Shown here: positions 8,123 to 16,254 of the stretch, piece by piece
How positions within the stretch are numbered: the first letter of the stretch is position 1
How the letters are laid out: every line of letters starts with the position of its first letter
Assembly: GCF_038051945.1 (NCBI RefSeq)
Contig: NZ_CP150302.1
Span: 4,278,001 to 4,342,000, forward strand
DNA length: 64,000 nt
Origin: Paenibacillus sp. FSL H3-0469
GTDB lineage: Bacteria > Bacillota > Bacilli > Paenibacillales > Paenibacillaceae
Reading direction: 5' to 3'
Translations under genes and position numbers: made by a program
Notes under the pieces: generated by a model
Databases searched by the model: none
Told to the model about the DNA's origin: nothing
What the model saw: the letters and a program-made list of their open reading frames with translations, nothing else

Positions 8123-8315
8123 TGATTTCACTAACCTTTCCAAGATACGACTGAATACTTTGATTATAGCATCTTAGGCGGTAAGAATCCATGTAGATTA
8201 GACCGTTTCCATTCATCCCCCACTTAAAGAAGATGGGAGAATTCTGTCAACTGAGGGTTAAATTTGAGGATTGACCACCCCGTCTCCTTTTCTGTCATCG
8301 GAATGGTCACTTTTG

Positions 8316-9359
8316 TCATTTTATCTTCTCTTTAATAATGTCTATCATACTTCTCCCAGTAGCTATAATAGCCTCCTCTGCCGGGCGCGGGTTCCATCCC
8401 AGAAGACGTTTGGCCTTCTGATTACTCGTTGACATATCCTGGCCCAGAAGAGTAGCTATCATTCTTAGCTTGGGATTGAACAGCGCCGCGGCGCGGACAA
8501 GCAGATTGGGCATTTCCCTCGTAGGCACTTGTTCTGCGTCCTGCCCCAGGTGCTTCTGCAGAATCCGGGCTACCTCCAGCGTAGAGAGATTCTCAGCGCT
8601 GGAAGCGATGAACCGTTCCCCGCTGGCTTCGGGCCGCACCATAGCCAGAATATGCAGTGCGGCTACGTCCCGGACATCCACATAATCGGAATAGATCTTG
8701 GGGACCGACTTCAGCTTGCCCTCCAGCATGTTGCGGACAATCTCATTAGAGTGAGAGTAATCCTTGCCCAGAATGGGTCCCATCACACCGACGGGATTGA
8801 CTGCAGACAGCTCCAGCCCTTTGCCTTCATGGCGGATAAACTCCCAGGCTGCCTGTTCAGCGAGGGTCTTGGATTTTTGATAGGGATGGATGTTCGCGTC
8901 TGTATTGGACCAGTCCTCTTCAGTATAAGAGCCTGCATGCTGCTTATGTCCCACTCCAATGGCTCCGAAGGCAGAGGTTAGGACCACACGTTTGACCCCG
9001 GCCTCGCGCGCTGCTCTTAGCACCCGCAGAACCCCCTCACGCGCCGGCTGAATCATTTCATTCTCGTCTTTATATATCCGATTAGGCGTTGGAGAAGCTA
9101 CATGAATCACGTAATCCGCCCCCTTCACCACCTGATTCCAGTTTTTATCCGAAGTCAGATCAGCCTCTATAAACGACAAGTCCTTTATATTAGCCCCGCC
9201 GCCCGCCAACACCATGGCCTTCACTTCATCCTGTCTGCCCATAGACCGCAGAGTAGCCCGAACACGATAATCCTTCTCCAGTAATTGCACAATAATATGC
9301 ACAGCGATGAATCCTGAGCCTCCAGTCACCAGCACTACAGGCTTGTTATGCTCTCCCAT
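8316..9359 (-). CDS. NAD(P)-dependent epimerase/reductase (extended SDR)
   Basis: About 347 residues. N-terminal Rossmann motif VTGGSGFIAVHI, then VIHVASPTP, a YQKSKTLAEQAAWEF catalytic Tyr-Lys pair and VNPVGVMGP, as in dihydroflavonol-4-reductase-like and aldehyde-reducing SDRs. ATG 9359 is preferred because GGAGGAG is 9 bases upstream; TTG 9365 is too close. It is divergent from a TetR gene with a perfect palindrome between them, so it is probably the TetR target. The substrate is unknown; relatives in Firmicutes are loosely called aldehyde reductases. Confidence 0.85.
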   Translation of the reverse strand: MGEHNKPVVLVTGGSGFIAVHIIVQLLEKDYRVRATLRSMGRQDEVKAMVLAGGGANIKDLSFIEADLTSDKNWNQVVKGADYVIHVASPTPNRIYKDENEMIQPAREGVLRVLRAAREAGVKRVVLTSAFGAIGVGHKQHAGSYTEEDWSNTDANIHPYQKSKTLAEQAAWEFIRHEGKGLELSAVNPVGVMGPILGKDYSHSNEIVRNMLEGKLKSVPKIYSDYVDVRDVAALHILAMVRPEASGERFIASSAENLSTLEVARILQKHLGQDAEQVPTREMPNLLVRAAALFNPKLRMIATLLGQDMSTSNQKAKRLLGWNPRPAEEAIIATGRSMIDIIKEKIK

Positions 9360-9380
9360 AATCAATATCTCCTCCGGTAG

Positions 9381-9398
9381 ACGTTACACTTGTAACGT
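9381..9398. promoter_or_regulatory. Palindromic operator between SDR and TetR genes
   Basis: Perfect inverted repeat ACGTTACA-CT-TGTAACGT. It lies 22 bp upstream of the SDR start codon and 78 bp before the tetR start. A TATAAT box at 9408-9413 lies just downstream on the plus strand. Size and symmetry fit a TetR dimer site; binding is inferred. Confidence 0.7.
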
Positions 9399-9476
9399 GT
9401 TTTACCCTATAATAAGGCTGGACCTTATCGCTATCAAGCCGTTAACAGGCATGTGTGACAGAATGGAGGAACTGTA

Positions 9477-10010
9477 ATGGCAGCCACCGATCATGCACAA
9501 TTGATCAAAAAAGACACCCGGGAATGGATCACGATTGCCCTGCTGGAGCTGCTGCGGACGAAAAAAATGTCAGAGGTGACCATCTCGGAGCTTGTCAAAA
9601 AAGCCGGGGTCAGCCGGATGGCCTTCTACCGGAATTATGACAGCCTTGAGCAGGTCGTGACCGGATACTATGAGCCTAAGTTTGCCGATATCTTCTATAA
9701 AATCGCCCACAAACCGAATCACGAGCAAAAGATAACGGATCTGACCCGCTTTTTCCAAACCTTCTCCGCTGATTTCCGCCTGGCGATTGAAGGCAATTTC
9801 ACAGGGCTGCTGTATCAGATCTTCAAGCACCATATTGCACAGTTCTACGATGAGCTGATTCCGTTTCCAGACTGGACCGGGGCAAGGCGGGAGTATTGGA
9901 TTCATTTCATGAGCGCCGGCGTATTTGAGATCTGGATCATGTGGATCAGGAATGGCCAGCAAGAGACCCTGGAGGAGATATCCGCGCTTATCCGGCTTTT
10001 TCACAAATAA
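9477..10010 (+). CDS. TetR/AcrR family transcriptional regulator
   Basis: 177 residues; ATG 9477 follows GGAGG. The N-terminal HTH is typical: WITIALLELLRTKKMSEVTISELVKKAGVSRMAFYRNY. The C-terminal ligand domain (TetR_C type seen with DhaS-like regulators) includes IFKHHIAQFYDEL and GVFEIWIMWIRNG. It probably represses the divergent SDR gene, and itself, through the 18-bp palindrome in the shared promoter region. The ligand is unknown. Confidence 0.9.
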   Translation: MAATDHAQLIKKDTREWITIALLELLRTKKMSEVTISELVKKAGVSRMAFYRNYDSLEQVVTGYYEPKFADIFYKIAHKPNHEQKITDLTRFFQTFSADFRLAIEGNFTGLLYQIFKHHIAQFYDELIPFPDWTGARREYWIHFMSAGVFEIWIMWIRNGQQETLEEISALIRLFHK

Positions 10011-10073
10011 TTATCATCCATTCTAGCCATAATAACGCAGATTCGCGCATCCCATACAAAGGAGCAGTTGATT

Positions 10074-10730
10074 GTGAAAAAGCTATGGTTAACGGTGTTT
10101 ACTCTGGGGCTCGTCTTCAGTCTGGCCCAAGCTGCGGTTCCGGTACAGGCGTTCGCGGCCGCAAAGAAGGAAGCTGCCTGCATAAGCCCGCAAGTGGTGC
10201 GGCTGAGAAGCGAGATGCAGCAGGTGTGGATCGACCACACCATATGGACGCACAACTATATTGTCAGCGCCCTCTACAATAACCCGGATCAGAAGGACGT
10301 ATTGGCACGGCTGCTAAAGAATCAGGAGGATATCGGTAATGTCTTCAAGCCTTATTATGGGGAGGCGAACGGCAACAAGCTGTCCGGACTGCTCAAGGAG
10401 CATATTCAGATCGCCGGACAGATTGTCGCGGCTGCCCAGAAGGGCAATGCGGGAGAGGTGCAGAAGCTCCAGACGGACTGGCACCGGAACGCCGATGAGA
10501 TTGCCCAGTTCCTGAACGGGCTGAACCCGAACTGGTCCGTGAAGCAGGTGCAGGATATGCTGTACGAGCATCTTCAGCTCGTGACGGACATCGTGCTCGA
10601 TATCCTCAAAGGAGACTATGCCGCTTCCATTGCTGCCACCGATAAAAACGAGGTCCACATGATTCATTTTGCCGACCTGCTGACCGAAGGCATTGTGAAG
10701 CAGTTCCCGGAGCAATTTAAGGGAAAATAG
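10074..10730 (+). CDS. Secreted helical protein, function unknown
   Basis: About 218 residues from GTG 10074, which has AAAGGAG nine bases upstream; TTG 10068 is too close to it. A clear signal peptide (MKKLWLTVFTLGLVFSLAQAAVPVQAFAA) ends near residue 30. The mature part is mostly amphipathic helix: VRLRSEMQQVWIDHTIWTHNYIVSAL, VLARLLKNQEDIGN, GLLKEHIQIAGQIVAAAQKG and MLYEHLQLVTDIVLDILKGDY. That suggests a four-helix bundle. Similar proteins are sometimes labelled glycosyltransferase or acetylglutamate kinase without support. A strong terminator follows. Confidence 0.8.
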   Translation: MKKLWLTVFTLGLVFSLAQAAVPVQAFAAAKKEAACISPQVVRLRSEMQQVWIDHTIWTHNYIVSALYNNPDQKDVLARLLKNQEDIGNVFKPYYGEANGNKLSGLLKEHIQIAGQIVAAAQKGNAGEVQKLQTDWHRNADEIAQFLNGLNPNWSVKQVQDMLYEHLQLVTDIVLDILKGDYAASIAATDKNEVHMIHFADLLTEGIVKQFPEQFKGK

Positions 10731-10769
10731 ACGGACCGTCCCGTAGGCGGACGAACCTAGCAGACATAC

Positions 10770-10815
10770 AAACAGGCTTTTCACCCTCCCCCTAGGGATC
10801 GTGAAAAGCCTGTTT
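10770..10815. terminator. Bidirectional intrinsic terminator
   Basis: A 15-bp perfect stem (AAACAGGCTTTTCAC / GTGAAAAGCCTGTTT) with A- and T-rich ends lies between convergent genes: the secreted protein (+) and the GntR gene (-). Confidence 0.85.
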
Positions 10816-10837
10816 CTACGTTTAATCTCTCCGCGCT

Positions 10838-11203
10838 TTAGTAGATCTTGCCCAGCAGCGCGGTCACTTCATCAAGGGTAAGGCCGAAGGACTTATAATA
10901 CTGAATGTCGCTCTCCATCTGCTTCAAGACCATCTCATTACGTATCCGCAACATCTCATCCGGTGAGAATTCGGCGACAAAGCAGCCTTTGCCGGTTACC
11001 GTGTTGATCAGCCCGCTCCGCTCCAGCTCCTCCCAGGCCTTCTTGACCGTGATGACGCTGACACCAAGCTCCAGCGCAGCCTGGCGGATCGGCGGCAGAC
11101 AGTAGCCGCTCTCCAGCTCCCCCTGGAGAATCTGCGCGCTGATCTGTTCATGCAGCTGCTGATAGATCGGCTTCTCGGAGGTGCTGGATATCGTTACATT
11201 CAT
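10838..11203 (-). CDS. GntR family regulator, YtrA type
   Basis: 121 residues, the short YtrA form: a winged HTH (YQQLHEQISAQILQGELESG, LELGVSVITVKKAWEELE, GCFVAE) with only a short dimerisation tail. It overlaps the permease stop by ATGA (11200-11203), so it is the last gene of an ATPase-permease-regulator operon. YtrA-type regulators repress their own ABC operon and respond to cell-envelope antibiotics; by analogy, its site is the inverted repeat at 12723-12745. Confidence 0.9.
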   Translation of the reverse strand: MNVTISSTSEKPIYQQLHEQISAQILQGELESGYCLPPIRQAALELGVSVITVKKAWEELERSGLINTVTGKGCFVAEFSPDEMLRIRNEMVLKQMESDIQYYKSFGLTLDEVTALLGKIY

Positions 11204-11856
11204 AGAATCTCCACTTTCAGGAATCTCTTCACCGCAATCCGGTAGGCCAGCAGGTTACAGGCAATGAAGATCAGGACGCCGCCGGCCAGAATGGAGAGCT
11301 GCAGCCCTGTCCGGTCCAGCCCGGAGCCGTAGAACAGGCTATGCAGCCAAGCATTCTGGATACCAGCCCACTGGACCGCAGCAGCGAACAGGACGGCTGC
11401 AACGGTCGATGCCGTGGTTGCTAGACCATACTTATAAGCTGACTTATAGTATATCGGAATGAAGATGAGATTGAAAAGCGCCATCATAATGAAGCACATA
11501 CCCCAGAAGCCCATATGCGGCGCAAAGAAGAAATATTGCATCTTCGGGTATAGCTGAAAGGTAAATATACTGGCAATCATGGCGACCAGCAGATGCATCA
11601 GCTCCAGAATGACAAGTACAGTGACTCTGGACTTCACAATATCGCTCTTGGTCACAGGCATTATGGTGCTGAACATCAGATCATTCTGGCTTTTGAAGCC
11701 GCCGAAAATGTTCGGTACCGTGATGAAGCAGAAGTACAGCGGTACCAGGAAATAGAGCCAGCCGGGAATCAGCATAAGGCCGCCCATCAGGAAGGGCAAG
11801 ACAAAGAACCAGGGATTAACGCCTAACTTCAAATCCTTCAGCACCAGATTATACAT
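11200..11856 (-). CDS. ABC-2 type transporter permease
   Basis: About 218 residues from ATG 11856, which follows AGGAGGG and overlaps the ATPase stop by 8 bp. Six hydrophobic segments are visible, from PWFFVLPFLMGGLMLIPGWL near the front to LSILAGGVLIFIACNLLAY near the end, as in ABC-2 permeases. Pairs with the ATPase upstream. Probable role: export of, or resistance to, a peptide or envelope-active compound; no substrate can be read from the sequence. Confidence 0.85.
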   Translation of the reverse strand: MYNLVLKDLKLGVNPWFFVLPFLMGGLMLIPGWLYFLVPLYFCFITVPNIFGGFKSQNDLMFSTIMPVTKSDIVKSRVTVLVILELMHLLVAMIASIFTFQLYPKMQYFFFAPHMGFWGMCFIMMALFNLIFIPIYYKSAYKYGLATTASTVAAVLFAAAVQWAGIQNAWLHSLFYGSGLDRTGLQLSILAGGVLIFIACNLLAYRIAVKRFLKVEIL

Positions 11857-12703
11857 ATACACCCTCCTTTTTGGCAAAGTAGATCATGATGTCATCCAGA
11901 GTCGGGATGGCCGTGTTAAGTGTCCAAGCGGAATCAATATCCCGGGTATGGATCAATCCGTTGAAGCCGAAGGAGTTGGTTTTGTAAGAAATCAGGCGGT
12001 CCTTCACCCTGCTCAGGTCAGCCTCGCTCCCGCTAATCAGGCGGTAGGATTCCTTGAACTCATTTTTCTCGCTACTTGCCACAATCTGCCCTTGTTCAAT
12101 GAAGGTGATGTAGTCGGCACAGCGTTCCAGGTCGGAGGTAATATGGGTGGAGAACAGAATGCTAAGCTCCCCGCTGACAATAAGCTCCTGGAAAATATCG
12201 AGCAGATCATCCCGGGAGACCGGATCGAGTCCGCTGGTCGGCTCATCCAGAATGAGCAGCTTGGCGCCATGCGACAGAGCGAGAGTCAGGCTGTACTTAA
12301 CCTTCATGCCGGTGGACAGCTCAGCGATCTTCTTGTTCTCGTCCAGCTTAAACCGGCTCAGATACTTGTAATATGTGTCATCATTCCAGTTCTTATAGAA
12401 CTTCTTCGTGATTCCCGTCAGCGTCTTGATCCGGCTGCGGGTGTAGAAGTTAATATCGCCGAAGGCGCAGCCGATGTCCTGCTTCAGTTCCATCTCATGC
12501 TCCGCGATATTCTTACCCAGAATATGGATCTCGCCGCTGTCCATCTGAATCATATTTAGAATGGATTTGATCGTCGTTGTTTTGCCGGCGCCGTTCACGC
12601 CGATGAAGCCCATAATATATCCCTGCTCCAGTTGAAAAGATACGTCTTTGAGCTGAAAATTCGAATATTTCTTATTCAAGTGTCTAACATCCAAAGCCAG
12701 CAT
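11849..12703 (-). CDS. ABC transporter ATP-binding protein
   Basis: About 284 residues. Walker A GVNGAGKTTTIKS, a signature with LSTGMKVKYSLTLAL (STGMK replaces the usual SGGQ, common in YtrB/BcrA-like ATPases), and Walker B LLILDEPTSGLD. ATG 12703 is chosen because GAGGGGG precedes it; a longer frame to 12745 would run through the operator. First gene of the operon with the permease and GntR regulator. Confidence 0.92.
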   Translation of the reverse strand: MLALDVRHLNKKYSNFQLKDVSFQLEQGYIMGFIGVNGAGKTTTIKSILNMIQMDSGEIHILGKNIAEHEMELKQDIGCAFGDINFYTRSRIKTLTGITKKFYKNWNDDTYYKYLSRFKLDENKKIAELSTGMKVKYSLTLALSHGAKLLILDEPTSGLDPVSRDDLLDIFQELIVSGELSILFSTHITSDLERCADYITFIEQGQIVASSEKNEFKESYRLISGSEADLSRVKDRLISYKTNSFGFNGLIHTRDIDSAWTLNTAIPTLDDIMIYFAKKEGVYV

Positions 12704-12722
12704 AACTAACCCCCTCAACAAA

Positions 12723-12745
12723 TTGTGTATTCCGTGTATACACAA
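12723..12745. promoter_or_regulatory. Probable GntR (YtrA-type) operator
   Basis: Inverted repeat TTGTGTAT - 7 bases - ATACACAA, containing a perfect 10-bp palindrome GTGTATACAC at 12734-12743. It lies 20 bp upstream of the ATPase start codon, where self-repression by the operon's GntR protein is expected. Binding is inferred. Confidence 0.7.
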
Positions 12746-12786
12746 TGTATCATGGAGATTTCACAAAGTCAACGGTTCAGTGAAGA

Positions 12787-14043
12787 TTAGGCTGCCGCCT
12801 CCGCAGGCTTCTCCTTCGGCTTGCGCCGGAAAAACGGCTTGCCCTTGGACCAGTTAATGAACGGCTGCTCGATGAGATAATACGAGAGAGTCGCCGCTGC
12901 GTAAGAAATGGCTACAACGGTGAGACTGATGCCCAGCCAGCGCCACACATCCCTGACTCCGGCAAAATGGAAATCCTGAAGCCCGTACTTCTCGATCAAG
13001 GTAATGAACAGGTAGTGCCATATGTACAGGCCGAATGACACCTTGGCCGTAAACCTGAAAAAGCGGTTATCCAACACACGCCCGGCCACCCGGCTGAACG
13101 GTGCGGTAAACAGCACGATGCCGAACAATAGGGCATAGACCGGGAACAGATACGGCTGCTGCTGGAGACTGAAGTCGAATTCGCCTGCGTGGCGCATCCG
13201 CCAGATCAGGAACCCGGCCAGACCCAGAGCAAGCACTGTGGCGGCATCGAACACGCCCAGCCTGCTGAGCCGTTCCACTTTGGTACGGCGCTGGAGCATG
13301 GCATTCGTGATGCCTGCGGCCAGAATGCCGATGATGAAGTGGCCGAAGAAGCCAACCGGATTGTAATTCGGCATCCAGAATTTTGCGCCGCCGACTTGGC
13401 CGTAGTCCCAGCCCCGGCCCTGCTCGCTTGGAGTAAACCAATGATGAATGAGGGCATTGGCAGCAAGCACCAGCCCAAATACGGCGACCCAGAACAGGAT
13501 CGCCTTACCGAAGGAATGCCGCTTGCCGAGCATGAATAACACTGCCATGAAGAGTGGCATCAGCAGATAGCAGAAGACCTCGAAGCTGATGGACCAGAGC
13601 GGTCCGTTCAAGTCGGAGGGGAAGAACGTGGTGTAGTGGAAGCCTGATGTGAAGGTGAACGCTGTGGCAATTCGCTGCCCCAAGTACTCCATCGGAATAT
13701 CCAGCCTCCAGGTCAGGAGCAGACACACCAGCATGGATACATAGAAGCCGGGCATAATTCTTGCGGCACGGCGCAGGGTGTACGTCCGCAGGCTCGGATA
13801 CGGCCCGTTATCGAGATACGCACTCCAGAAGGGAAACGACAGCAGGAAACCGCTTAACAGAAAAAACAGACTGACCCCGCTATTCCCAAGCAACAGCACG
13901 GATTGCAGCTCCTGCACCCAGGGCTTTTGTGCGGGCGGCATCAGCTTTTGCGATAAGTGATGCAGGATGACTGACAGGCAGGCGATCGCACGAACGCCAT
14001 CCGCTCCTGTTAGCCGGGTATTGCCCAGGCGAATCGTTGGCAT
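12787..14043 (-). CDS. Membrane acyltransferase, family 3 (OafA/NodX type)
   Basis: 418 residues with about ten hydrophobic segments. The family's N-terminal signature is present: TGADGVRAIACLSVILHHL with the essential His in VILHH, then LLLGNSGVSLFFLLSGFLLSFPF. Near the end are FGLYIWHYLFITLI and a YYLIEQPFI motif, typical of acyltransferase-3 proteins that O-acetylate surface polysaccharides or lipids. ATG 14043 follows GAGGAAG. It is a single-gene unit, divergent from the WYL regulator; the gap holds nothing else recognisable. Confidence 0.9.
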   Translation of the reverse strand: MPTIRLGNTRLTGADGVRAIACLSVILHHLSQKLMPPAQKPWVQELQSVLLLGNSGVSLFFLLSGFLLSFPFWSAYLDNGPYPSLRTYTLRRAARIMPGFYVSMLVCLLLTWRLDIPMEYLGQRIATAFTFTSGFHYTTFFPSDLNGPLWSISFEVFCYLLMPLFMAVLFMLGKRHSFGKAILFWVAVFGLVLAANALIHHWFTPSEQGRGWDYGQVGGAKFWMPNYNPVGFFGHFIIGILAAGITNAMLQRRTKVERLSRLGVFDAATVLALGLAGFLIWRMRHAGEFDFSLQQQPYLFPVYALLFGIVLFTAPFSRVAGRVLDNRFFRFTAKVSFGLYIWHYLFITLIEKYGLQDFHFAGVRDVWRWLGISLTVVAISYAAATLSYYLIEQPFINWSKGKPFFRRKPKEKPAEAAA

Positions 14044-14225
14044 CAGCTCAACTTCCTCTTTTCATGAGTGAATTCCTGAATATATGGCGCAGACCGGTCT
14101 CAGGTACTCCTATCTTTCCATATATCCAGGCCAAATCCTTCAACGATTCAGGGCGCCAACGCATAAAATTTTGCAAGCCGGGTTTTCTATCCCATTATTG
14201 CTAATTATTTGTAAGATAAATGGAG

Positions 14226-14259
14226 TATAATACACGATAGGTGACGGATAGATGTCACC
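14226..14259 (+). promoter_or_regulatory. -10 box and inverted repeat upstream of WYL regulator gene
   Basis: TATAAT at 14226-14231 is followed by GGTGAC - 8 bases - GTCACC at 14240-14259, about 33 bp before the start codon. The placement suggests a promoter with an operator just downstream, possibly for autoregulation; no clear -35 box is seen. Confidence 0.45.
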
Positions 14260-14292
14260 ATTTCATATTTAACTCAAGAAAGAGGGAAGCGG

Positions 14293-15207
14293 ATGGACAA
14301 GGTCGAACGGCTGATTACCATCATCATGATTCTGCTCAAAAAAGACATTGTGCCCAGCTCAGAGTTCGCCCAATTATTCGGCGTGTCCAAACGGACGATT
14401 CTCCGCGATATGGAGACGCTCAGTCTGGCGCACATTCCTATATACGCCACACCCGGCGTGCAGGGCGGCTACGGCATTATGGAAGAATACAAGATGGACA
14501 AGCGGCTGCTGAGCAGCTCCGACCTGGAGAATATACTGGCTGCGCTCGGCGGGCTGGGGCAAATTCTGCTTAGCGAGGATGTAGCCATGACGATTCGAAA
14601 AATAGAAGCGATGGTTAGCCCGCTCGCTTCCAAGGGGTCGGTTCAGCTGTCCTTCTATGGCTGGGAGGGACGCGCGGAGCTTGCCGGAGCCATGAAGCTA
14701 TGTCAGGAGGCCATCGCCGGGAGCTGGCTGCTCTCTTTTGACTATACCGATAGAACAGGTTCTCCTACGACACGGACGGTGGAGCCTTATCAGCTTCATT
14801 TCAGTGAATCGAGCTGGTATCTGAAGGGCTTCTGCCTGGAGCGGATGGGCGAGCGGATGTTCAAGCTCTCCCGGATGGAGCAGCTGAAGCGGAAGGGACA
14901 GACCTTCAGCCCCAGAGCGGACATGCTGAATCAGGCACGGAAGGCTGAAGTTCCGCCACAGTTAACCGAAGTGAAGGCACTGATCTCACCTTCGGTCAAA
15001 GATCAATTCATTGAACGGTATGGCCGCAAGAGCATCGAAGTCTATAACGCGGAACAACTGCTGGCTACGTTCCACATTCCGCAGCACCCGGTCGGATATC
15101 AATTCCTGGCCGGCTTCGGCACTCAACTGGAGATTATGGAGCCGAAGGCATACCGTGAAGAATTCCGTAAGTATCTGCTGGAAATGATGAGCCGGTATAC
15201 GCAGTAA
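14293..15207 (+). CDS. HTH and WYL domain transcriptional regulator (YafY-like)
   Basis: 304 residues. N-terminal DeoR/HTH_11 helix-turn-helix (LITIIMILLKKDIVPSSEFAQLFGVSKRTILRDMETL), then a WYL-type domain at about 140-220 (LLSFDYTDRTG, TVEPYQLHFSESSWYLKGFC, RMFKLSRMEQL) and a C-terminal WCX extension. WYL domains sense nucleic acids or small ligands in several bacterial stress and defence regulators. GAGGGAAG precedes ATG 14293. A 16-bp palindrome CGCAGTAATTACTGCG covers the stop codon. The target is unknown; no divergent partner shows a matching operator. Confidence 0.9.
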   Translation: MDKVERLITIIMILLKKDIVPSSEFAQLFGVSKRTILRDMETLSLAHIPIYATPGVQGGYGIMEEYKMDKRLLSSSDLENILAALGGLGQILLSEDVAMTIRKIEAMVSPLASKGSVQLSFYGWEGRAELAGAMKLCQEAIAGSWLLSFDYTDRTGSPTTRTVEPYQLHFSESSWYLKGFCLERMGERMFKLSRMEQLKRKGQTFSPRADMLNQARKAEVPPQLTEVKALISPSVKDQFIERYGRKSIEVYNAEQLLATFHIPQHPVGYQFLAGFGTQLEIMEPKAYREEFRKYLLEMMSRYTQ

Positions 15208-15231
15208 TTACTGCGCGAAGAGAACGTGCTC

Positions 15232-16254
15232 TTAATTCAGCTCCTTCAGGAAGTCCTCAATCTGATTCATATAGCCCGGCACGGTGATGTGCCGCGGGGC
15301 GAACAGACTGATCATGAGCGCCCGGAAGCTGGAATCCGCCGTCTTCTTGCTCAGCATGGAATGCTCTGCCTCCGGGAAGACAGCGACGCTCAGCAGCCCC
15401 GGCAAGATCATCTTGCGGTACACCTGCTCCGTCTCCTGCCAGTCGACATGAATATCCTGCTGGCCCAGCAGCAAGAGTACCGGCGAGCGGAACTGCTTAA
15501 GATCCTGCTCGGCATCCGACTGGTAATTCTTGCTGACAAAAGTCCACCGCTCCCTCGTCATCGGGTCATCCTCCCGCACCGCAGCCAGATAGTCTTCATA
15601 GCTCGCCTTTCGCGCCAATAGCTGCCGAACCTCGTTGTTAGCCGCCTCTTCAGCTGCGATTTCCGCCTCCGATTTCCCTTCCTGCAGCATCTGCTGCCGG
15701 GTATGATAGGCACCCTGGCGCAGCCAGTTGACGGCCGGGGAGACCAGAATGCTGAAGGCGAGCGGTTCCTTCCCGGCCAGCTTGGGAATTACCCATCCGG
15801 CCTGGCTCGCACCCCACACCCCGATCCGGTCCGGGTCAATACCCGGCTGCTTCCGGGCCCAGGCAATCGCTTCACGCGCCTCCTCTACCCGGTCGTCGAT
15901 GCTCTGGTCCAACCAATTGCCTGCGGAACCGCCGATCCCTCTTTTATCAAGAGATAAGGACGCATAACCCAGGCTGGCTAACTGCTCCCACAGCGGCTTG
16001 TAGCCGTCATCATGCGAAGCGTTAATCGGCCCGTCCCCGTGAATGAACAGAACTAATCCCAACTTGCCGGAAGTTGCAGAAGATTCCTTAGGCAGCACCA
16101 GCGTCCCGGTCAGCTTGCCTTCAGGGGACTCTATCTGGATGGCCTGCTCCACCATCTCAAAACGGTTCTGCTGCACGACATAGATTCCTGCCCCGCCAAC
16201 CAGCAGAAGTACCGCAACACATAGGTAAATCCAGATCTTCTTGTTCCTCATCAT
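15232..16254 (-). CDS. Membrane-anchored alpha/beta hydrolase
   Basis: About 340 residues from ATG 16254, which overlaps the GNAT stop as ATGA. One N-terminal membrane anchor (IWIYLCVAVLLLVGGAGIYVV). The hydrolase core follows: GLVLFIHGDGPINASHD (oxyanion HGDG), GYASLSLDKRG, GVWGASQAGWVIP (nucleophile Ser in GASQAG), LLLLGQQDIHVDW (acid) and AEHSML (catalytic His). Similar to secreted acyl-CoA thioester hydrolase/esterase proteins. Third gene of a MerR-GNAT-hydrolase operon, which suggests drug or xenobiotic inactivation; that is inference. Confidence 0.85.
   Translation of the reverse strand: MMRNKKIWIYLCVAVLLLVGGAGIYVVQQNRFEMVEQAIQIESPEGKLTGTLVLPKESSATSGKLGLVLFIHGDGPINASHDDGYKPLWEQLASLGYASLSLDKRGIGGSAGNWLDQSIDDRVEEAREAIAWARKQPGIDPDRIGVWGASQAGWVIPKLAGKEPLAFSILVSPAVNWLRQGAYHTRQQMLQEGKSEAEIAAEEAANNEVRQLLARKASYEDYLAAVREDDPMTRERWTFVSKNYQSDAEQDLKQFRSPVLLLLGQQDIHVDWQETEQVYRKMILPGLLSVAVFPEAEHSMLSKKTADSSFRALMISLFAPRHITVPGYMNQIEDFLKELN

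Larger units (their letters stand above)
6537..8257 (-). mobile_element. IS200/IS605-family insertion sequence
   Basis: The element carries tnpA (Y1 transposase) then tnpB on the minus strand. The right end is placed at 6537, where the strand reads a CCACCTCTTAGGTGG hairpin followed by GGTAGTTCAC, a common form of IS605 right ends. The left end is placed at 8257, next to the pentamer TTTAA (minus strand, 8262-8258), a known target/TAM form for this family; an imperfect hairpin lies at about 8219-8239. IS605 elements make no target duplication. Joining 6536 to 8258 restores a sensible pentapeptide gene end, which supports both borders. Length about 1.72 kb. Confidence 0.75.

Noticed and set aside
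14080..14140. ATATATGG/CCATATAT inverted repeat between the acyltransferase and WYL genes
   Set aside because: The arms are far apart and A/T rich, with no T-run or clear link to a regulator; chance is as likely.
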